Assembly (NCBI GenBank): GCA_023228085.1
Contig: JALOBW010000001.1
Location: 62,001 to 126,000 of the forward strand
DNA from: a bacterium
Lineage (GTDB): Bacteria; Patescibacteriota; Minisyncoccia; Minisyncoccales; Minisyncoccaceae
DNA: 64,000 nt
Reading direction: 5' to 3'
The translations under genes and the position numbers were made by a program. The notes below the pieces were generated by a model. It had not been told where the DNA came from and searched no databases. It was given only the letters and a program-made list of their open reading frames with translations. Shown here piece by piece: positions 33,503 through 42,907 of the stretch. Positions within the stretch are counted from its first letter, which is position 1. Each line of letters begins with the position of its first letter.

Positions 33503-35848
33503 ATGCAAAAAAATTTTTTTAACTTTATACTTTCTTTTTTTGTAGCCGTATTCTTAATGACTGGTTTTGTTGTATATGCAGCAGTTCCAACCCTTTCTGT
33601 CTCAAGTACTGGCAGTGGGGATTCGGTAAGGATCACTGTGCAGGGAGATCAAAATGCAACAGTTTTGCTTTCTTATACAAAAACGGGTTCAGGGCTACAA
33701 TTAAATAGTTTGGGAACAACAGATTCTACTGGATATTTTTCAACTACAATTAGTTCAGGAACTTATGGCGTTGCTTCTAGTTCTGCTGTCTATGTATTAG
33801 TAAATGGGCAACAATCAACAAGTGTTGCTTGGCCACAAGTTGCAACCTCCTCTAGTCTTACTTTAAGTCAGACGGGAGTTGTTTTGTCGGTAGGGCAGTC
33901 TTCAACCATTACCGCTGGAAGTAGTTCATTATACCTATCAAATAATTCTAATCCACCAATTGCTAACGTAAGCATTAGTGGTTCAGGAATTACTATTACT
34001 GCTAATAGTTATGGATCTACAGTGGTCACGGTTTGTAGTCAGGGAAGTACTACAAATTGTGGAAGTATCTATGTGACAGTCCAAAGTGCAGGATATAGTG
34101 CTCTTACATTTAGTCAAACAAACGTCACTATCGCAGCTGGACAAACTGTTCCAGTTTCTATTTCTGGTGGAAATGGGAATTATAGTATCTTAAATAATTC
34201 TAATGCTGGAGTGATTCAGGCTAGTATCAATGGAACTATTCTTAATTTAAGTACTTTAGCTTCAAGCGGATCGTCCTCAATTACAGTATGTTCTTCTGGG
34301 CAAAGTTATTGCGGAATTGTTAATGTCACTATTGGAACCGCTAGCTATACAACTCTTACTTTTAGTCCATCTGCTCCTTCTGTTGCAATAGGACAAACTA
34401 CTACAGTTTCTGTCTCTGGTGGGGCAAGTAGTGTTTATTATGTTTCTTCTAATTCTAATTCTAGTTATGTCCAGGCAACAATTAGTGGAAGCACTTTAAG
34501 CTTATATGGAATTTCTAGTGGAGTTTCGGTAGTCACTGTCTGTAGTTCTGTTGGAAATTGTAGTTCATTGTCTATAACAGTAAATTATGTTGCAAGTGGC
34601 GGAAACATTGCTTTAAGCCAAAACAATTTATCATTGCTTACTGGACAGGCTTTGAGTATTACTGTTTCAGGAGGAACAGCTCCTTATTCATTAGCTTCTC
34701 ATTCAAGTAGTATTTTCTCAGCTACTGTTAATGGAAACCTAGTCACTATTACTGGCGTTGCAGCTGGAACAGGATCAATTGCTGTATGTTCGGCAGAGGG
34801 AGGATGTATTAACTTAAATGTCACAGTTAGTGGGAGCGGTAGCACTAGTACCTCAATCACACTAAGTCAAAATAATCTTTCTTTATCATCTGGGCAAAGT
34901 TCAAGTGTGTACATAACAGGCTCAGGAAGTTATTATATTTCTAGTAATTCAAATTCTGGAGTAGCTTCGGCTGTTATTAATGGAAATAATATAAATGTTT
35001 CAGCGTTAAATACTGGCAGTTCAAATATATATATATGTCAGACAGGAGGGCAGTGTGCAACATTGATTGTAAATGTTAATTCCACTTCTTCAACTGCATC
35101 GGCAACATCATTTTTAACTGTAAGCCAAGGCTCAGTGTCAATTTTACCTTCTCAGAGCGCTACTATTTCTTTGTCGGGAGGCATAAGTAATGTTTATTCA
35201 GTAGCATATAATTCTAGTTCAAATACCGCATCAGCGACTATTTCTGGTAGTAATCTAATTATAAATGGAATTAATAACGGAACGGCAGTTATTGTAGTTT
35301 GTTCAACAAATAATTCTTGTGCTCCAGTTTCTGTTTCGGTAGGAAGCAATTCATCTACAACGAGTTCTATCGTCTTAAATCCAAGCAGTATTTCTCTAAA
35401 GAGTGGTACAGGAACAGTTGTCACTATATCTGGTGGAAGTAGTTATTATGTTTCTTCTAATTCTAATCCAAGCATTGTTTCATTGGCTATTGTTGGCAAC
35501 AAAGCAATTATTGCTGGGCTTGGCACAGGAACTTCAAATATTAAGATATGTCAAACAGGAGGGCAGTGCGCAACATTAATAGCAACAGTCACATCTGGTA
35601 CTTCTCCAAACTCAAGTACAATAAGCGGCAAGTACAAATTCAAAAGCTTATTATATATAGGAATAACAAGTGACGAGGTTTTAGAATTACAAAAAAGACT
35701 AACCGAAGAAGGGTATTATGACGGACCACTTACAGGAAAATTTGGTGGCTTAACTTATGCCGCTGTAATAGAATACCAAAAAGCTCACGGAATAAGACAA
35801 ACAGGAAATGTTGGGGATGCAACTAGGGGCTCTCTTAATGGTGACTAA
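33503..35848 (+). CDS. Exported protein with seven Ig/Big-like repeats with Cys pairs and C-terminal peptidoglycan-binding domain
   Basis: A 781-aa protein. A signal peptide (FFNFILSFFVAVFLMTGFVV, cleavage near YAAVP) precedes a first beta domain (about 28-120) and seven tandem repeats of about 82 aa. Each repeat has the plan LSQ..vsl..GQs..v.isGg...Y.iSSNSN...v.A.i.G..l.i.......s.itVC...g.C..l.VtV. Each ends in a Cys pair 5-8 residues apart, likely a disulfide. The C-terminal domain (TSDEVLELQKRLTEEGYYDG to ATRGSLNGD) is a peptidoglycan-binding type 1 fold. It is a cell-wall-attached surface protein, perhaps an adhesin. Low-complexity Ser/Thr links suggest O-glycosylation sites. Confidence 0.85.
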   Translation: MQKNFFNFILSFFVAVFLMTGFVVYAAVPTLSVSSTGSGDSVRITVQGDQNATVLLSYTKTGSGLQLNSLGTTDSTGYFSTTISSGTYGVASSSAVYVLVNGQQSTSVAWPQVATSSSLTLSQTGVVLSVGQSSTITAGSSSLYLSNNSNPPIANVSISGSGITITANSYGSTVVTVCSQGSTTNCGSIYVTVQSAGYSALTFSQTNVTIAAGQTVPVSISGGNGNYSILNNSNAGVIQASINGTILNLSTLASSGSSSITVCSSGQSYCGIVNVTIGTASYTTLTFSPSAPSVAIGQTTTVSVSGGASSVYYVSSNSNSSYVQATISGSTLSLYGISSGVSVVTVCSSVGNCSSLSITVNYVASGGNIALSQNNLSLLTGQALSITVSGGTAPYSLASHSSSIFSATVNGNLVTITGVAAGTGSIAVCSAEGGCINLNVTVSGSGSTSTSITLSQNNLSLSSGQSSSVYITGSGSYYISSNSNSGVASAVINGNNINVSALNTGSSNIYICQTGGQCATLIVNVNSTSSTASATSFLTVSQGSVSILPSQSATISLSGGISNVYSVAYNSSSNTASATISGSNLIINGINNGTAVIVVCSTNNSCAPVSVSVGSNSSTTSSIVLNPSSISLKSGTGTVVTISGGSSYYVSSNSNPSIVSLAIVGNKAIIAGLGTGTSNIKICQTGGQCATLIATVTSGTSPNSSTISGKYKFKSLLYIGITSDEVLELQKRLTEEGYYDGPLTGKFGGLTYAAVIEYQKAHGIRQTGNVGDATRGSLNGD

Positions 35849-35853
35849 AATTT

Positions 35854-36621
35854 ATGAAACCAAAATTTAATCTTGCTTTCAAAATATTACCAGTAATAGC
35901 ACTAATCGTTATTGTTAAAATATTTGTGCATAATAATGGAATGGAAGTTTTTTCCTTGAATGCATTATTTACGGCAATAATATCAGCAAATATATTTTTA
36001 ATAGGATTTTTGGTTTCTGGGGTCTTATCTGATTATAAAGAGAGTGAAAAAATTCCAACTGATATATCTTCAATTATTGAAAGTATTGCCGATGAAGGTA
36101 AAATAATATATAAAACCAAAGACAAAAAAATTGGCAGAGCAATGGTTGAAAGGTGTTCTACTATTTGCAATGATATTTCGTCTTGGTTTGAGAACAAAAA
36201 GAAAACATCGGCAGTAATGAAAGATTTGGAAGAGCTAAACGATAATTTTATTCTTCTTGAAGGTTTGTCCCAGCCTCCTTATCTTGCTCGGTTAAAAAAT
36301 GAGCAAAATTTAATAAGGAAAAATATAAACCGGGCTCATACCATAAAAGATACAAATTTTATAGGAACAGGCTATGCTATTGTTGAAATCATTACAATTC
36401 TGCTTGTAGTCGGGTTTATTTTTATAAAAATAGAACCGTTCTATGAAGGAATGTTTTTTGTGTCTTTCGTAAGCTTTATGCTCATATATATGATTTATTT
36501 TTTAAAAGGGCTTGATGATCCTTTTGGCTATGGCAAGGGGAGTGCAGTAGAAAATGTTTCATTAAAGCCTTTTTTACAAACAAAAATGAGACTAGAAAAT
36601 TGGTTGAAAGAAAACAAATAA
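35854..36621 (+). CDS. Membrane protein, bestrophin-like/DUF4239 type
   Basis: A 255-aa protein with two N-terminal TM helices (about 9-27, 34-57), a cytosolic helical region (60-165) and two C-terminal TM helices (about 171-190, 195-215), then FLKGLDDPFGYGKGSAVENV, the conserved Leu-Asp-x-Pro-Phe turn seen in DUF4239/bestrophin-like proteins. Those are candidate ion channels; the function in bacteria is mostly untested. It starts 5 nt after the surface protein gene and is followed by a terminator. Confidence 0.65.
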   Translation: MKPKFNLAFKILPVIALIVIVKIFVHNNGMEVFSLNALFTAIISANIFLIGFLVSGVLSDYKESEKIPTDISSIIESIADEGKIIYKTKDKKIGRAMVERCSTICNDISSWFENKKKTSAVMKDLEELNDNFILLEGLSQPPYLARLKNEQNLIRKNINRAHTIKDTNFIGTGYAIVEIITILLVVGFIFIKIEPFYEGMFFVSFVSFMLIYMIYFLKGLDDPFGYGKGSAVENVSLKPFLQTKMRLENWLKENK

Positions 36622-36622
36622 T

Positions 36623-36642
36623 ACGGCTTTGCCGTGTTTTTT
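36623..36642 (+). terminator. Terminator
   Basis: ACGGC-TTT-GCCGT followed by G and T6, directly after the stop at 36621. Confidence 0.85.
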
Positions 36643-36675
36643 GCATATTATGAGATAATATAATAAAATTGTAGT

Positions 36676-37500
36676 ATGAACTTACAGGACAAAAGAATTT
36701 ATGTTTATGGAGGGTTCGCCTTGGCACTGATTTTACTTGTAGTGACATTGTTTTCTTTTTTTGAAAAACCAAAATACCAAAGATCCAATATTGATAATAC
36801 CCAAAACAATCCAGCAGTTGCGAACAATCAAAATGAAAACACCTCAAAGACTTATCCAAGTCCAAAAATATCGTTTATTTCCGATACTCTAACAAAAGAC
36901 AACTACTCAATAAAAATATCCAAAGTACAAGGGATGCCAGAATCTGTCCAATCTGTTATTTATAACGACATTGAGAAAACAAAAATGGCTTTTATAAGTA
37001 AGTATAAAAATGCTTCTGAATCGGTAAAATTGCAAAACAGCACCCCTCAGGTGTATCAATCAGGGAAGTATGTTTCAATAGTCACTGTTTTTTCAGAATA
37101 TGTTTCGGGACAAGTAGTTCGGTCAAAAACTGTATCTTGGACATATGATGTTGAAAAAGAAAAATTGGTATCTTTATTGGAAGTACTTGAATCAGAAAAT
37201 AAGAATAATTATACTTATGATTATTTAGCTTCCTCTTTAAGAGTCTATGTTGTCAAACAAATAATAGAAAAAATTAATCTTTCTGGAATAGATGGCAACG
37301 AAAGGAGAGAGGAAATAATTAAAAATGTCACCGATATTTTAACAGCTGAAGAAAAAAGTTTTTCTAAATGGTATGTAAATGAAAAAGAAATAATCTTTAT
37401 TTTTGATCCTAAAGACTTTGTTTCGTTTTCTTTTGATGAAATTACCGTACCATTGGATATTGAAGGCACAAGATTATACCTAAAAAACCAAGAAAAATAG
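36676..37500 (+). CDS. Membrane-anchored extracytoplasmic protein, DUF3298/RsiV-like domain
   Basis: A 274-aa protein. A single N-terminal TM helix (about 10-27) is followed by an Asn/Gln-rich linker and an extracytoplasmic domain. The domain's end, WYVNEKEIIFIFDPKDFVSF followed by FDEITVPLDI, is the pattern of DUF3298 (RsiV/PdaC C-terminal domain); the earlier SGKYVSIVTVFSEYVSGQVV fits the preceding DUF4163-like part. It has no deacetylase domain and no sigma gene beside it. A sensor or carbohydrate/lysozyme-binding role is possible but unproven. Confidence 0.65.
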   Translation: MNLQDKRIYVYGGFALALILLVVTLFSFFEKPKYQRSNIDNTQNNPAVANNQNENTSKTYPSPKISFISDTLTKDNYSIKISKVQGMPESVQSVIYNDIEKTKMAFISKYKNASESVKLQNSTPQVYQSGKYVSIVTVFSEYVSGQVVRSKTVSWTYDVEKEKLVSLLEVLESENKNNYTYDYLASSLRVYVVKQIIEKINLSGIDGNERREEIIKNVTDILTAEEKSFSKWYVNEKEIIFIFDPKDFVSFSFDEITVPLDIEGTRLYLKNQEK

Positions 37501-37516
37501 ATGGTTTTTAAAAACT

Positions 37517-37978
37517 ATGGAAACAGAAAATTACTACAAACGAGATGAAGGATTAGAATTAGTTGATTCTTCAATCGCAGATAAGATTTTTGAAGAAGAA
37601 CAAAAGATTTCTTCTTATTACAACGATTGCTATCAGTCATTACCCGATGATAAACTGAGTCTTTTGCGTACTTTGCGCCCACAAATACAACAAAGAGTTG
37701 TTCAGTATATACGTGGAGAAATACCTTATAATGATTTACGAGAAAGGGAATATGATTTTGTAAAGAAAAAAATAAGAGAATACGAGGAGTTTAAAGAGCA
37801 AAAGAGTAATAATCCTTTTATTCTAGAAGTTGAGGGTGATTACGAAAGGACAATACTTGATAATCTTGTAAAAGGACAAACAATGAGAGTTCTAGAGCAA
37901 GAAGTGAATAAAAAGAATATAGAAGAAGCTCAAAAAATAGCAGAAAGACTAGGAATAACGAAAAAAAATAATAATTAA
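37517..37978 (+). CDS. Hypothetical soluble helical protein
   Basis: A 153-aa acidic protein rich in Glu, Lys, Tyr and Asn, predicted all-helical, e.g. YQSLPDDKLSLLRTLRPQIQ, VVQYIRGEIPYNDLREREYD and a final coiled coil (LEQEVNKKNIEEAQKIAERL). No signal peptide or TM segment. It lies 16 nt after the DUF3298-like gene and 4 nt before the RdgB-like gene, thus in one operon. No family is recognised. Confidence 0.7.
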   Translation: METENYYKRDEGLELVDSSIADKIFEEEQKISSYYNDCYQSLPDDKLSLLRTLRPQIQQRVVQYIRGEIPYNDLREREYDFVKKKIREYEEFKEQKSNNPFILEVEGDYERTILDNLVKGQTMRVLEQEVNKKNIEEAQKIAERLGITKKNNN

Positions 37979-37982
37979 GATA

Positions 37983-38516
37983 ATGTATTTTGTCACTTCA
38001 AATGATAACAAACTTAAAGAATATCAAGAAATTCTAGGAATAAAGCTAGAAAGAGCAAATTTAGATTTACCAGAGATTCAAGCTATTAATATAGAAGATG
38101 TTAGTAGGTATAAGGTATTAAATGCTTATAGAGAGTTAAATTGCCCAGTTTTTGTTGAAGATACTGGGCTTTTTCTTAGAGACATGGGTGGGCTTCCAGG
38201 TGCTCTAGTAAAACATTTTATAGATAATATTTCTTTACAAAAAATGTGCAAATTAGTTGATAGTAATAGGTGCGCTACAGCAAAGGTTTGTTTGGCTTAT
38301 TGCAAAAATGGTAAAGATGTAAAACTTTTTGTAGGGCAAACCGAAGGAATAATTTCTGCCGAACCAAAAGGGGGTAATGGCTTCGGATGGGACTCAATTT
38401 TTATTCCAAGTGGAAGCAAAAAGACTTTTGCCGAGATGAAAAGCGAAGAAAAAAATAAGTATATGAGAGCAGAAGCGGCTCAAAAATTCAAAGAGTATCT
38501 CAAAAGAAAGAGATAA
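37983..38516 (+). CDS. rdgB: RdgB/HAM1-family non-canonical purine NTP pyrophosphatase
   Basis: A 177-aa protein. It has FVTSNDNKLKEYQEIL (phosphate-binding start of the family), the catalytic region VFVEDTGLFLRDMGGLPGAL and the base-recognition motif GGNGFGWDSIFIPSGSKKTF followed by EMKSEEKNKYMRAEA with the S-x-R/H-like end. It hydrolyses ITP/XTP to monophosphates to keep nucleotide pools clean. Slightly shorter than the E. coli enzyme (197 aa). Confidence 0.88.
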   Translation: MYFVTSNDNKLKEYQEILGIKLERANLDLPEIQAINIEDVSRYKVLNAYRELNCPVFVEDTGLFLRDMGGLPGALVKHFIDNISLQKMCKLVDSNRCATAKVCLAYCKNGKDVKLFVGQTEGIISAEPKGGNGFGWDSIFIPSGSKKTFAEMKSEEKNKYMRAEAAQKFKEYLKRKR

Positions 38517-38797
38517 ATAACATTTTATAAAGTAGGAGGTCGCAACCTCCTAAAAGGAGGTTTGCCCCCGCAATTTATCTATCTCTTTCTTTTAAGATGC
38601 CTTCGGACTTGCCGAAGGCAATCTATCAACTAATTACGAATTGCTAATTACTAACCCCCAATATCTCACTAATTATTATTTGCTAATATCAAGATGTTAG
38701 CAATTTTTATTGACAATATCAAAATTTATTGAAATAATGATATTACAATAACAAAATTAACGAAGAAAATGATATTTATGTATAATATTTCAATCTT
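38517..38797. repeat. Intergenic: SD-like hairpin, dispersed repeat, AT-rich promoter region
   Basis: Hairpin AGGAGGT-CGCA-ACCTCCT (about 38534-38551) is followed by another AGGAGG. Then comes a GATGCCTTCGGACTTGCCGAAGGC unit with the TAATTACTAACCCC tail (38596-38665). TTGACA (about 38711) with AATAAT 17 nt later and a TATAAT at about 38780 are candidate promoter parts for the ATPase gene at 38798. No gene. Confidence 0.6.
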
Positions 38798-39928
38798 ATG
38801 GACAGAATAATACAAAAAAAAATTGAAAAAGAATTATTTAAGGGTAAAGTAATAATAGTTTATGGGGCAAGACAGGTTGGAAAAACAACCCTTGTAAAAA
38901 AAATATTAAAAGAAAGAGGAGAAGAACGAAATTATTTTGATTGCGAGTTTTTGTCGGTTCAAGAAGCTTTGTCTCAGCTAGAACCCAAAAGGATAAAAGA
39001 TTTTTTAGGAAATTCAAAACTAGTTGTCTTAGATGAAGCTCAGAAAATCAAGGATATTGGCTTGGTGCTAAAATTATTAATAGACACTTATCCTGAAATG
39101 CAAGTAATTGCAACGGGGTCTTCTAGTTTTGATTTAGCGAGTAAGGTTAGCGAGCCTTTAACAGGAAGAAAAGTAGTTTTTAATCTTTTCCCAGTTTCTT
39201 TACAAGAAGTAAAAGATAGCGAAGGACTACTTGAGGTAAATTCTTCCTTAGAGAAGATTTTAAGATGTGGACTTTATCCAGAAGTATTTTTTTCTCATAA
39301 TGAAGAATCAATTAATAAGTTGGAAGAAATAGCTTCTAGTTATTTATTTAAGGATGTGTTGGGGCTTGAAGGAATAAAAAAATCTAGCATTATAGTTAAG
39401 TTATTACAATTATTGGCTTTGCAGGTAGGAAATGAGGTTTCTTATAATGAAATAGCTAATAAACTGGATATAAACAGACTTACTGTTGAAAAATATATTG
39501 ATATTTTAGAGAAATGTTTTGTTGTTTTTAGGTTAAATTCCTTTAGTAGAAATATTAGAAACGAAATATCAAAATCAATAAAAGTCTATTTTTATGATCT
39601 TGGAATAAGAAATGCTGTTATTAAAAATTTTAATTCTCTGGACACAAGAAATGATGTCGGTGCATTGTGGGAAAATTTTTGTATAGTTGAGCGAATGAAG
39701 CATAATCATTACAATGGTATTTATTGCAACACTTATTTTTGGAGAACGTATGATAAAAAAGAAATAGATTATATTGAAGAGAGCGGGGGAAAGTTGTTTG
39801 CTTATGAATTTAAGTATAGTCAAGAAAAAATAAAACAGCCGAAAGTGTTTTTGGAAAGTTATGAAAATTCTGAATTTACAGTAGTAACAAAAAATAATTA
39901 TCAAGACTTCCTTATTATTCCCGAGTAG
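38798..39928 (+). CDS. AAA_14/DUF4143 ATPase
   Basis: A 376-aa protein. Walker A GARQVGKT (23-30), Walker B SKLVVLDEAQKI (about 69-80) and sensor VIATGSSSFDL belong to the archaeal-type STAND-like AAA_14 domain. The second half (RNEISKSIKVYFYDLGIRNA, LWENFCIVERM, FWRTYDKKEIDYIEESGGKL) is DUF4143, which has a PD-(D/E)xK-like nuclease fold with Asp-Glu/Lys (EIDYIEE...AYEFKYS). The biological role of this abundant family is not settled; a mobile or toxin-like behaviour has been suggested. It is a single gene between repeat regions. Confidence 0.88.
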   Translation: MDRIIQKKIEKELFKGKVIIVYGARQVGKTTLVKKILKERGEERNYFDCEFLSVQEALSQLEPKRIKDFLGNSKLVVLDEAQKIKDIGLVLKLLIDTYPEMQVIATGSSSFDLASKVSEPLTGRKVVFNLFPVSLQEVKDSEGLLEVNSSLEKILRCGLYPEVFFSHNEESINKLEEIASSYLFKDVLGLEGIKKSSIIVKLLQLLALQVGNEVSYNEIANKLDINRLTVEKYIDILEKCFVVFRLNSFSRNIRNEISKSIKVYFYDLGIRNAVIKNFNSLDTRNDVGALWENFCIVERMKHNHYNGIYCNTYFWRTYDKKEIDYIEESGGKLFAYEFKYSQEKIKQPKVFLESYENSEFTVVTKNNYQDFLIIPE

Positions 39929-39939
39929 GCTTAATTTTA

Positions 39940-40027
39940 TTTGTCGTAGCTCGCAGAGCGAAGGGGAAAGCGTAGGATGCGAATTACAGTTACTAATTTT
40001 ATAATTACTAATTACTAGTCCCTAATC
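39940..40027. repeat. Dispersed repeat copy
   Basis: A GCTCGCAGAGCGAAGG unit and the ATTACTAATTACTAGTCCCTAATC tail, just upstream of the clpB promoter. Confidence 0.65.
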
Positions 40028-40036
40028 ACAAACAAA

Positions 40037-40106
40037 TTGACTTTTAGCTTATTTAATATATAATGAGCGTAGAGATAAATTAGCGGACTAGACCTTAGAG
40101 TGCTAA
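40037..40106 (+). promoter_or_regulatory. Promoter and CIRCE-like HrcA operator of clpB
   Basis: TTGACT (40037-40042), 16-nt spacer, TATAAT (40059-40064), then TTAGCGGAC-N9-GAGTGCTAA (40080-40106). The right arm is a perfect CIRCE half-site and the left keeps TTAGC...C with a 9-nt spacer. GGACTAG and CTAGTCC further form a leader hairpin (40085-40126). Confidence 0.78.
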
Positions 40107-40134
40107 AAACAACAGGCTAGTCCAATTAAAAAAC

Positions 40135-42876
40135 ATGGATGGAATAAATTTTACAAATAAGGCCCAAAGGATGGTGAATAACTCCCAGAACTTGGCTCGT
40201 GAATTGGGTCAGCAGCAAATAGATGCTTTGCATCTTTTAAGCGCCATCCTTTCGGACAGCGATAATATAGTTCTTAATTTGTTGAATAGATTAGGAATAG
40301 ATATAGAACAGCTAACTAAGCGTACAAAAATTTCTTTAAATCAGATACCAGCAGCAAATAACCCACAAACAATGGGGCAGCTTTATCTTACTCAAGACAT
40401 GGCTAGGGTAATAGAGCAAGCAAAAGTAGAGGCAGTAAACTTGGGAGATGAATTTATTTCTTTAGAACACTTGTTTTTATCACTACTTAATACTCCTGTT
40501 TATGCACGAGAATTGCTTGAAAAGTCAACATTTTTAAGACAAACCCAAATTTCTGATGGTTCTATTCCTACAAAACTTGATTATCCTACAGCATTAAAGG
40601 TTTTTGCCCAAATAAGGGGAGGAGAAAGAGTCACTAGTCCAAATCCTGAGGCAAAGTATAAAGTAATTGAAAACTATTCGCGAAATCTTACCAGTCTTGC
40701 GCGAAATGGAAAGTTAGATCCTATTGTTGGCAGAGAGGATGAAACCCGTCGTTTGATGCAGATATTATCTAGAAGAACAAAGAATAATCCTGTCTTAATA
40801 GGTGAGGCTGGAGTTGGAAAAACAGCCATTGTTGAAGGATTGGCACAGAAGATAATAAAAGGAGAGGTTCCCGAAAGTTTAAAAGATAAAGAAGTTATAA
40901 GCTTGGATATAGGAGCACTAATTGCAGGAACAAGGTATAGAGGAGAATTTGAGGATAGGATAAAAATGCTTTTAAAGGAAGTTAAAAAAGCCGAAGGAAA
41001 ATACTTACTATTTATAGACGAATTACATACTTTGATTGGTGCGGGTGGAGCAGAGGGTGCAATTGATGCATCAAATCTTATGAAACCAGCGTTGGCTAGA
41101 GGGGAGCTGCGAGCAATTGGAGCAACAACATTAAAGGAATATCAAAAATATATTGAAAGTGATCCTGCTTTAGAGCGAAGATTTCAGCCCATATACGTCA
41201 CAGAGCCAACAATAGAAGATACTGTATCTGTTTTGCGTGGAATTAAAGAAAAATACGAGCTTCATCATGGACTAAAAATAAAAGACTCTGCTCTTACGGC
41301 TGCAGCTGAGTTATCTGCTAGGTACATACCCGATAGATTTTTACCAGATAAGGCAGTAGATTTAATGGATGAAGCAGCTTCTGCTTTAAGGCTTGAAATA
41401 GAATCAGATCCAATAGAGTTAGAAAATCTTAAAAAGGAAATTCAAAAACTTGAAATAGAGAAAGAAGCCTTAAAAAAAGAGGTACCAGCTACAGAAAAGG
41501 AAAAAGAAACTCATGAAAAAAGGGAGAGGGTAATTGCTCGTGAGCTTGCCGAATTAACCGAAAAATCAAATACATTTTCTGTTAGATGGAAAACCGAGAA
41601 GGAAACTATCACGAATATAAAGACTCTTAAGGAGGAAATAGAAAGACAAAAATACGAAGTTGAAAAATTATTGAAAGAGGGGGATCTTCAGAAGGTGGCT
41701 GAGATAAAATATGGAGTCCTTCCAGATTTATTTACAAAACTAAGAAAACAGGAGAATAAGCTATCCAGATTACAAAAACAAAATCCTATTCTAAAGCAAG
41801 AGGTGGGACCAGAAGAAATTGCGAGAGTAGTTTCACGTTGGACGGGTGTCCCAGTGATGAGATTGCTAGAATCAGAAGCTGGAAAGCTTGAAAGTATGGA
41901 AAATGTGTTAACAAAAAGGGTTATAAGCCAAGAAGAAGCAATTGTGGCAGTTTCTAACGCAATTAGACGTTCTAGAGCTGGCATTTCAGAAGAGTCTAGA
42001 CCACTTGGATCTTTCTTGTTTTTGGGACCAACTGGTGTGGGTAAAACCGAAACCGCAAAAGCTTTAGCCGAGTTTTTATTTAACGACGAAAATGCTCTTA
42101 TTCGTGTTGATATGTCGGAATACATGGAAAAATTTGATGTTTCCAAAATGGTTGGAAGTCCTCCTGGATATGTTGGATATGATGAAGGTGGTCAACTAAC
42201 AGAGAAGGTAAGACGAAGACCATATAGCGTAATCCTTTTGGATGAAGTAGAAAAAGCTCATCCTGAGGTATTCAATATTTTATTGCAAGTTTTAGATGAC
42301 GGACGCCTAACCGATTCAAAAGGTAGGGTTGTGTCATTTAAAAATACTATTCTAATCATGACATCCAATGTCGGTTCAGATATTATTGCAAAAGGTGCTC
42401 CTTTAGGATTTATTTCTGGTAAAGAAACCGAAGAAATTGCCGAGCAAAAAGAAAATATGAGAGAAAAGGTTTTTGAGGCACTAAAGGAAAAGTTTAAACC
42501 AGAATTCTTGAATAGGATTGATGAGATGATAATATTCAATTATCTGGGGCAAAATGAAATAAAGAAAATTGTGGACTTGGAGCTTAGAAAAGTGGAAAAG
42601 AGACTAGAAAAAAAGGGAATAAGTATTTCTGTAAGCGAAAAAGCAAAACAATTATTATCTTTAAAAGGATTTGATCCTAATTTGGGAGCAAGACCTCTCC
42701 GCAGAGTTATTCAAAGGACCATTCTGGATCCTATGGCTCTGCAAATAGTGAAAGGGGAAATAAAAGAGGGGAACAAAATACAAATTGAAGAAAATAATGG
42801 AGAAATAACCTTGAAAACATTAGTAAGCTTGCAAAAAATCAAGAGAAAGAATCCAGAGCTTATAAAAGCAAAGTAA
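40135..42876 (+). CDS. clpB: Disaggregase ClpB
   Basis: A 913-aa protein. Two N-domain repeats (FTNKAQRMVNNSQNLARELG... and LTQDMARVIEQAKVEAVNLG) precede AAA-1 with Walker A GEAGVGKT and LFIDELHTLIGAGGAEGAID. A coiled-coil middle domain of about 120 residues follows (NLKKEIQKLEIEKEALKKEV ... LQKVAEIKYGVLPDLFTKLR), then AAA-2 with GPTGVGKTETAKALAEFLF and the DMSEYMEKFDVSKMVGSPPG segment. The long middle domain marks ClpB rather than ClpC or ClpA; no ClpP-binding IGF-type loop is evident. It rescues aggregated proteins. The CIRCE-like operator puts it with groESL. Confidence 0.93.
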   Translation: MDGINFTNKAQRMVNNSQNLARELGQQQIDALHLLSAILSDSDNIVLNLLNRLGIDIEQLTKRTKISLNQIPAANNPQTMGQLYLTQDMARVIEQAKVEAVNLGDEFISLEHLFLSLLNTPVYARELLEKSTFLRQTQISDGSIPTKLDYPTALKVFAQIRGGERVTSPNPEAKYKVIENYSRNLTSLARNGKLDPIVGREDETRRLMQILSRRTKNNPVLIGEAGVGKTAIVEGLAQKIIKGEVPESLKDKEVISLDIGALIAGTRYRGEFEDRIKMLLKEVKKAEGKYLLFIDELHTLIGAGGAEGAIDASNLMKPALARGELRAIGATTLKEYQKYIESDPALERRFQPIYVTEPTIEDTVSVLRGIKEKYELHHGLKIKDSALTAAAELSARYIPDRFLPDKAVDLMDEAASALRLEIESDPIELENLKKEIQKLEIEKEALKKEVPATEKEKETHEKRERVIARELAELTEKSNTFSVRWKTEKETITNIKTLKEEIERQKYEVEKLLKEGDLQKVAEIKYGVLPDLFTKLRKQENKLSRLQKQNPILKQEVGPEEIARVVSRWTGVPVMRLLESEAGKLESMENVLTKRVISQEEAIVAVSNAIRRSRAGISEESRPLGSFLFLGPTGVGKTETAKALAEFLFNDENALIRVDMSEYMEKFDVSKMVGSPPGYVGYDEGGQLTEKVRRRPYSVILLDEVEKAHPEVFNILLQVLDDGRLTDSKGRVVSFKNTILIMTSNVGSDIIAKGAPLGFISGKETEEIAEQKENMREKVFEALKEKFKPEFLNRIDEMIIFNYLGQNEIKKIVDLELRKVEKRLEKKGISISVSEKAKQLLSLKGFDPNLGARPLRRVIQRTILDPMALQIVKGEIKEGNKIQIEENNGEITLKTLVSLQKIKRKNPELIKAK

Positions 42877-42883
42877 AAAAAGA

Positions 42884-42907
42884 ACGGCATTTTGCCGTCT
42901 CTTTTTT
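42884..42907 (+). terminator. Terminator of clpB
   Basis: ACGGCA-TTT-TGCCGT followed by CTC and T7, 7 nt after the stop. Confidence 0.9.
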
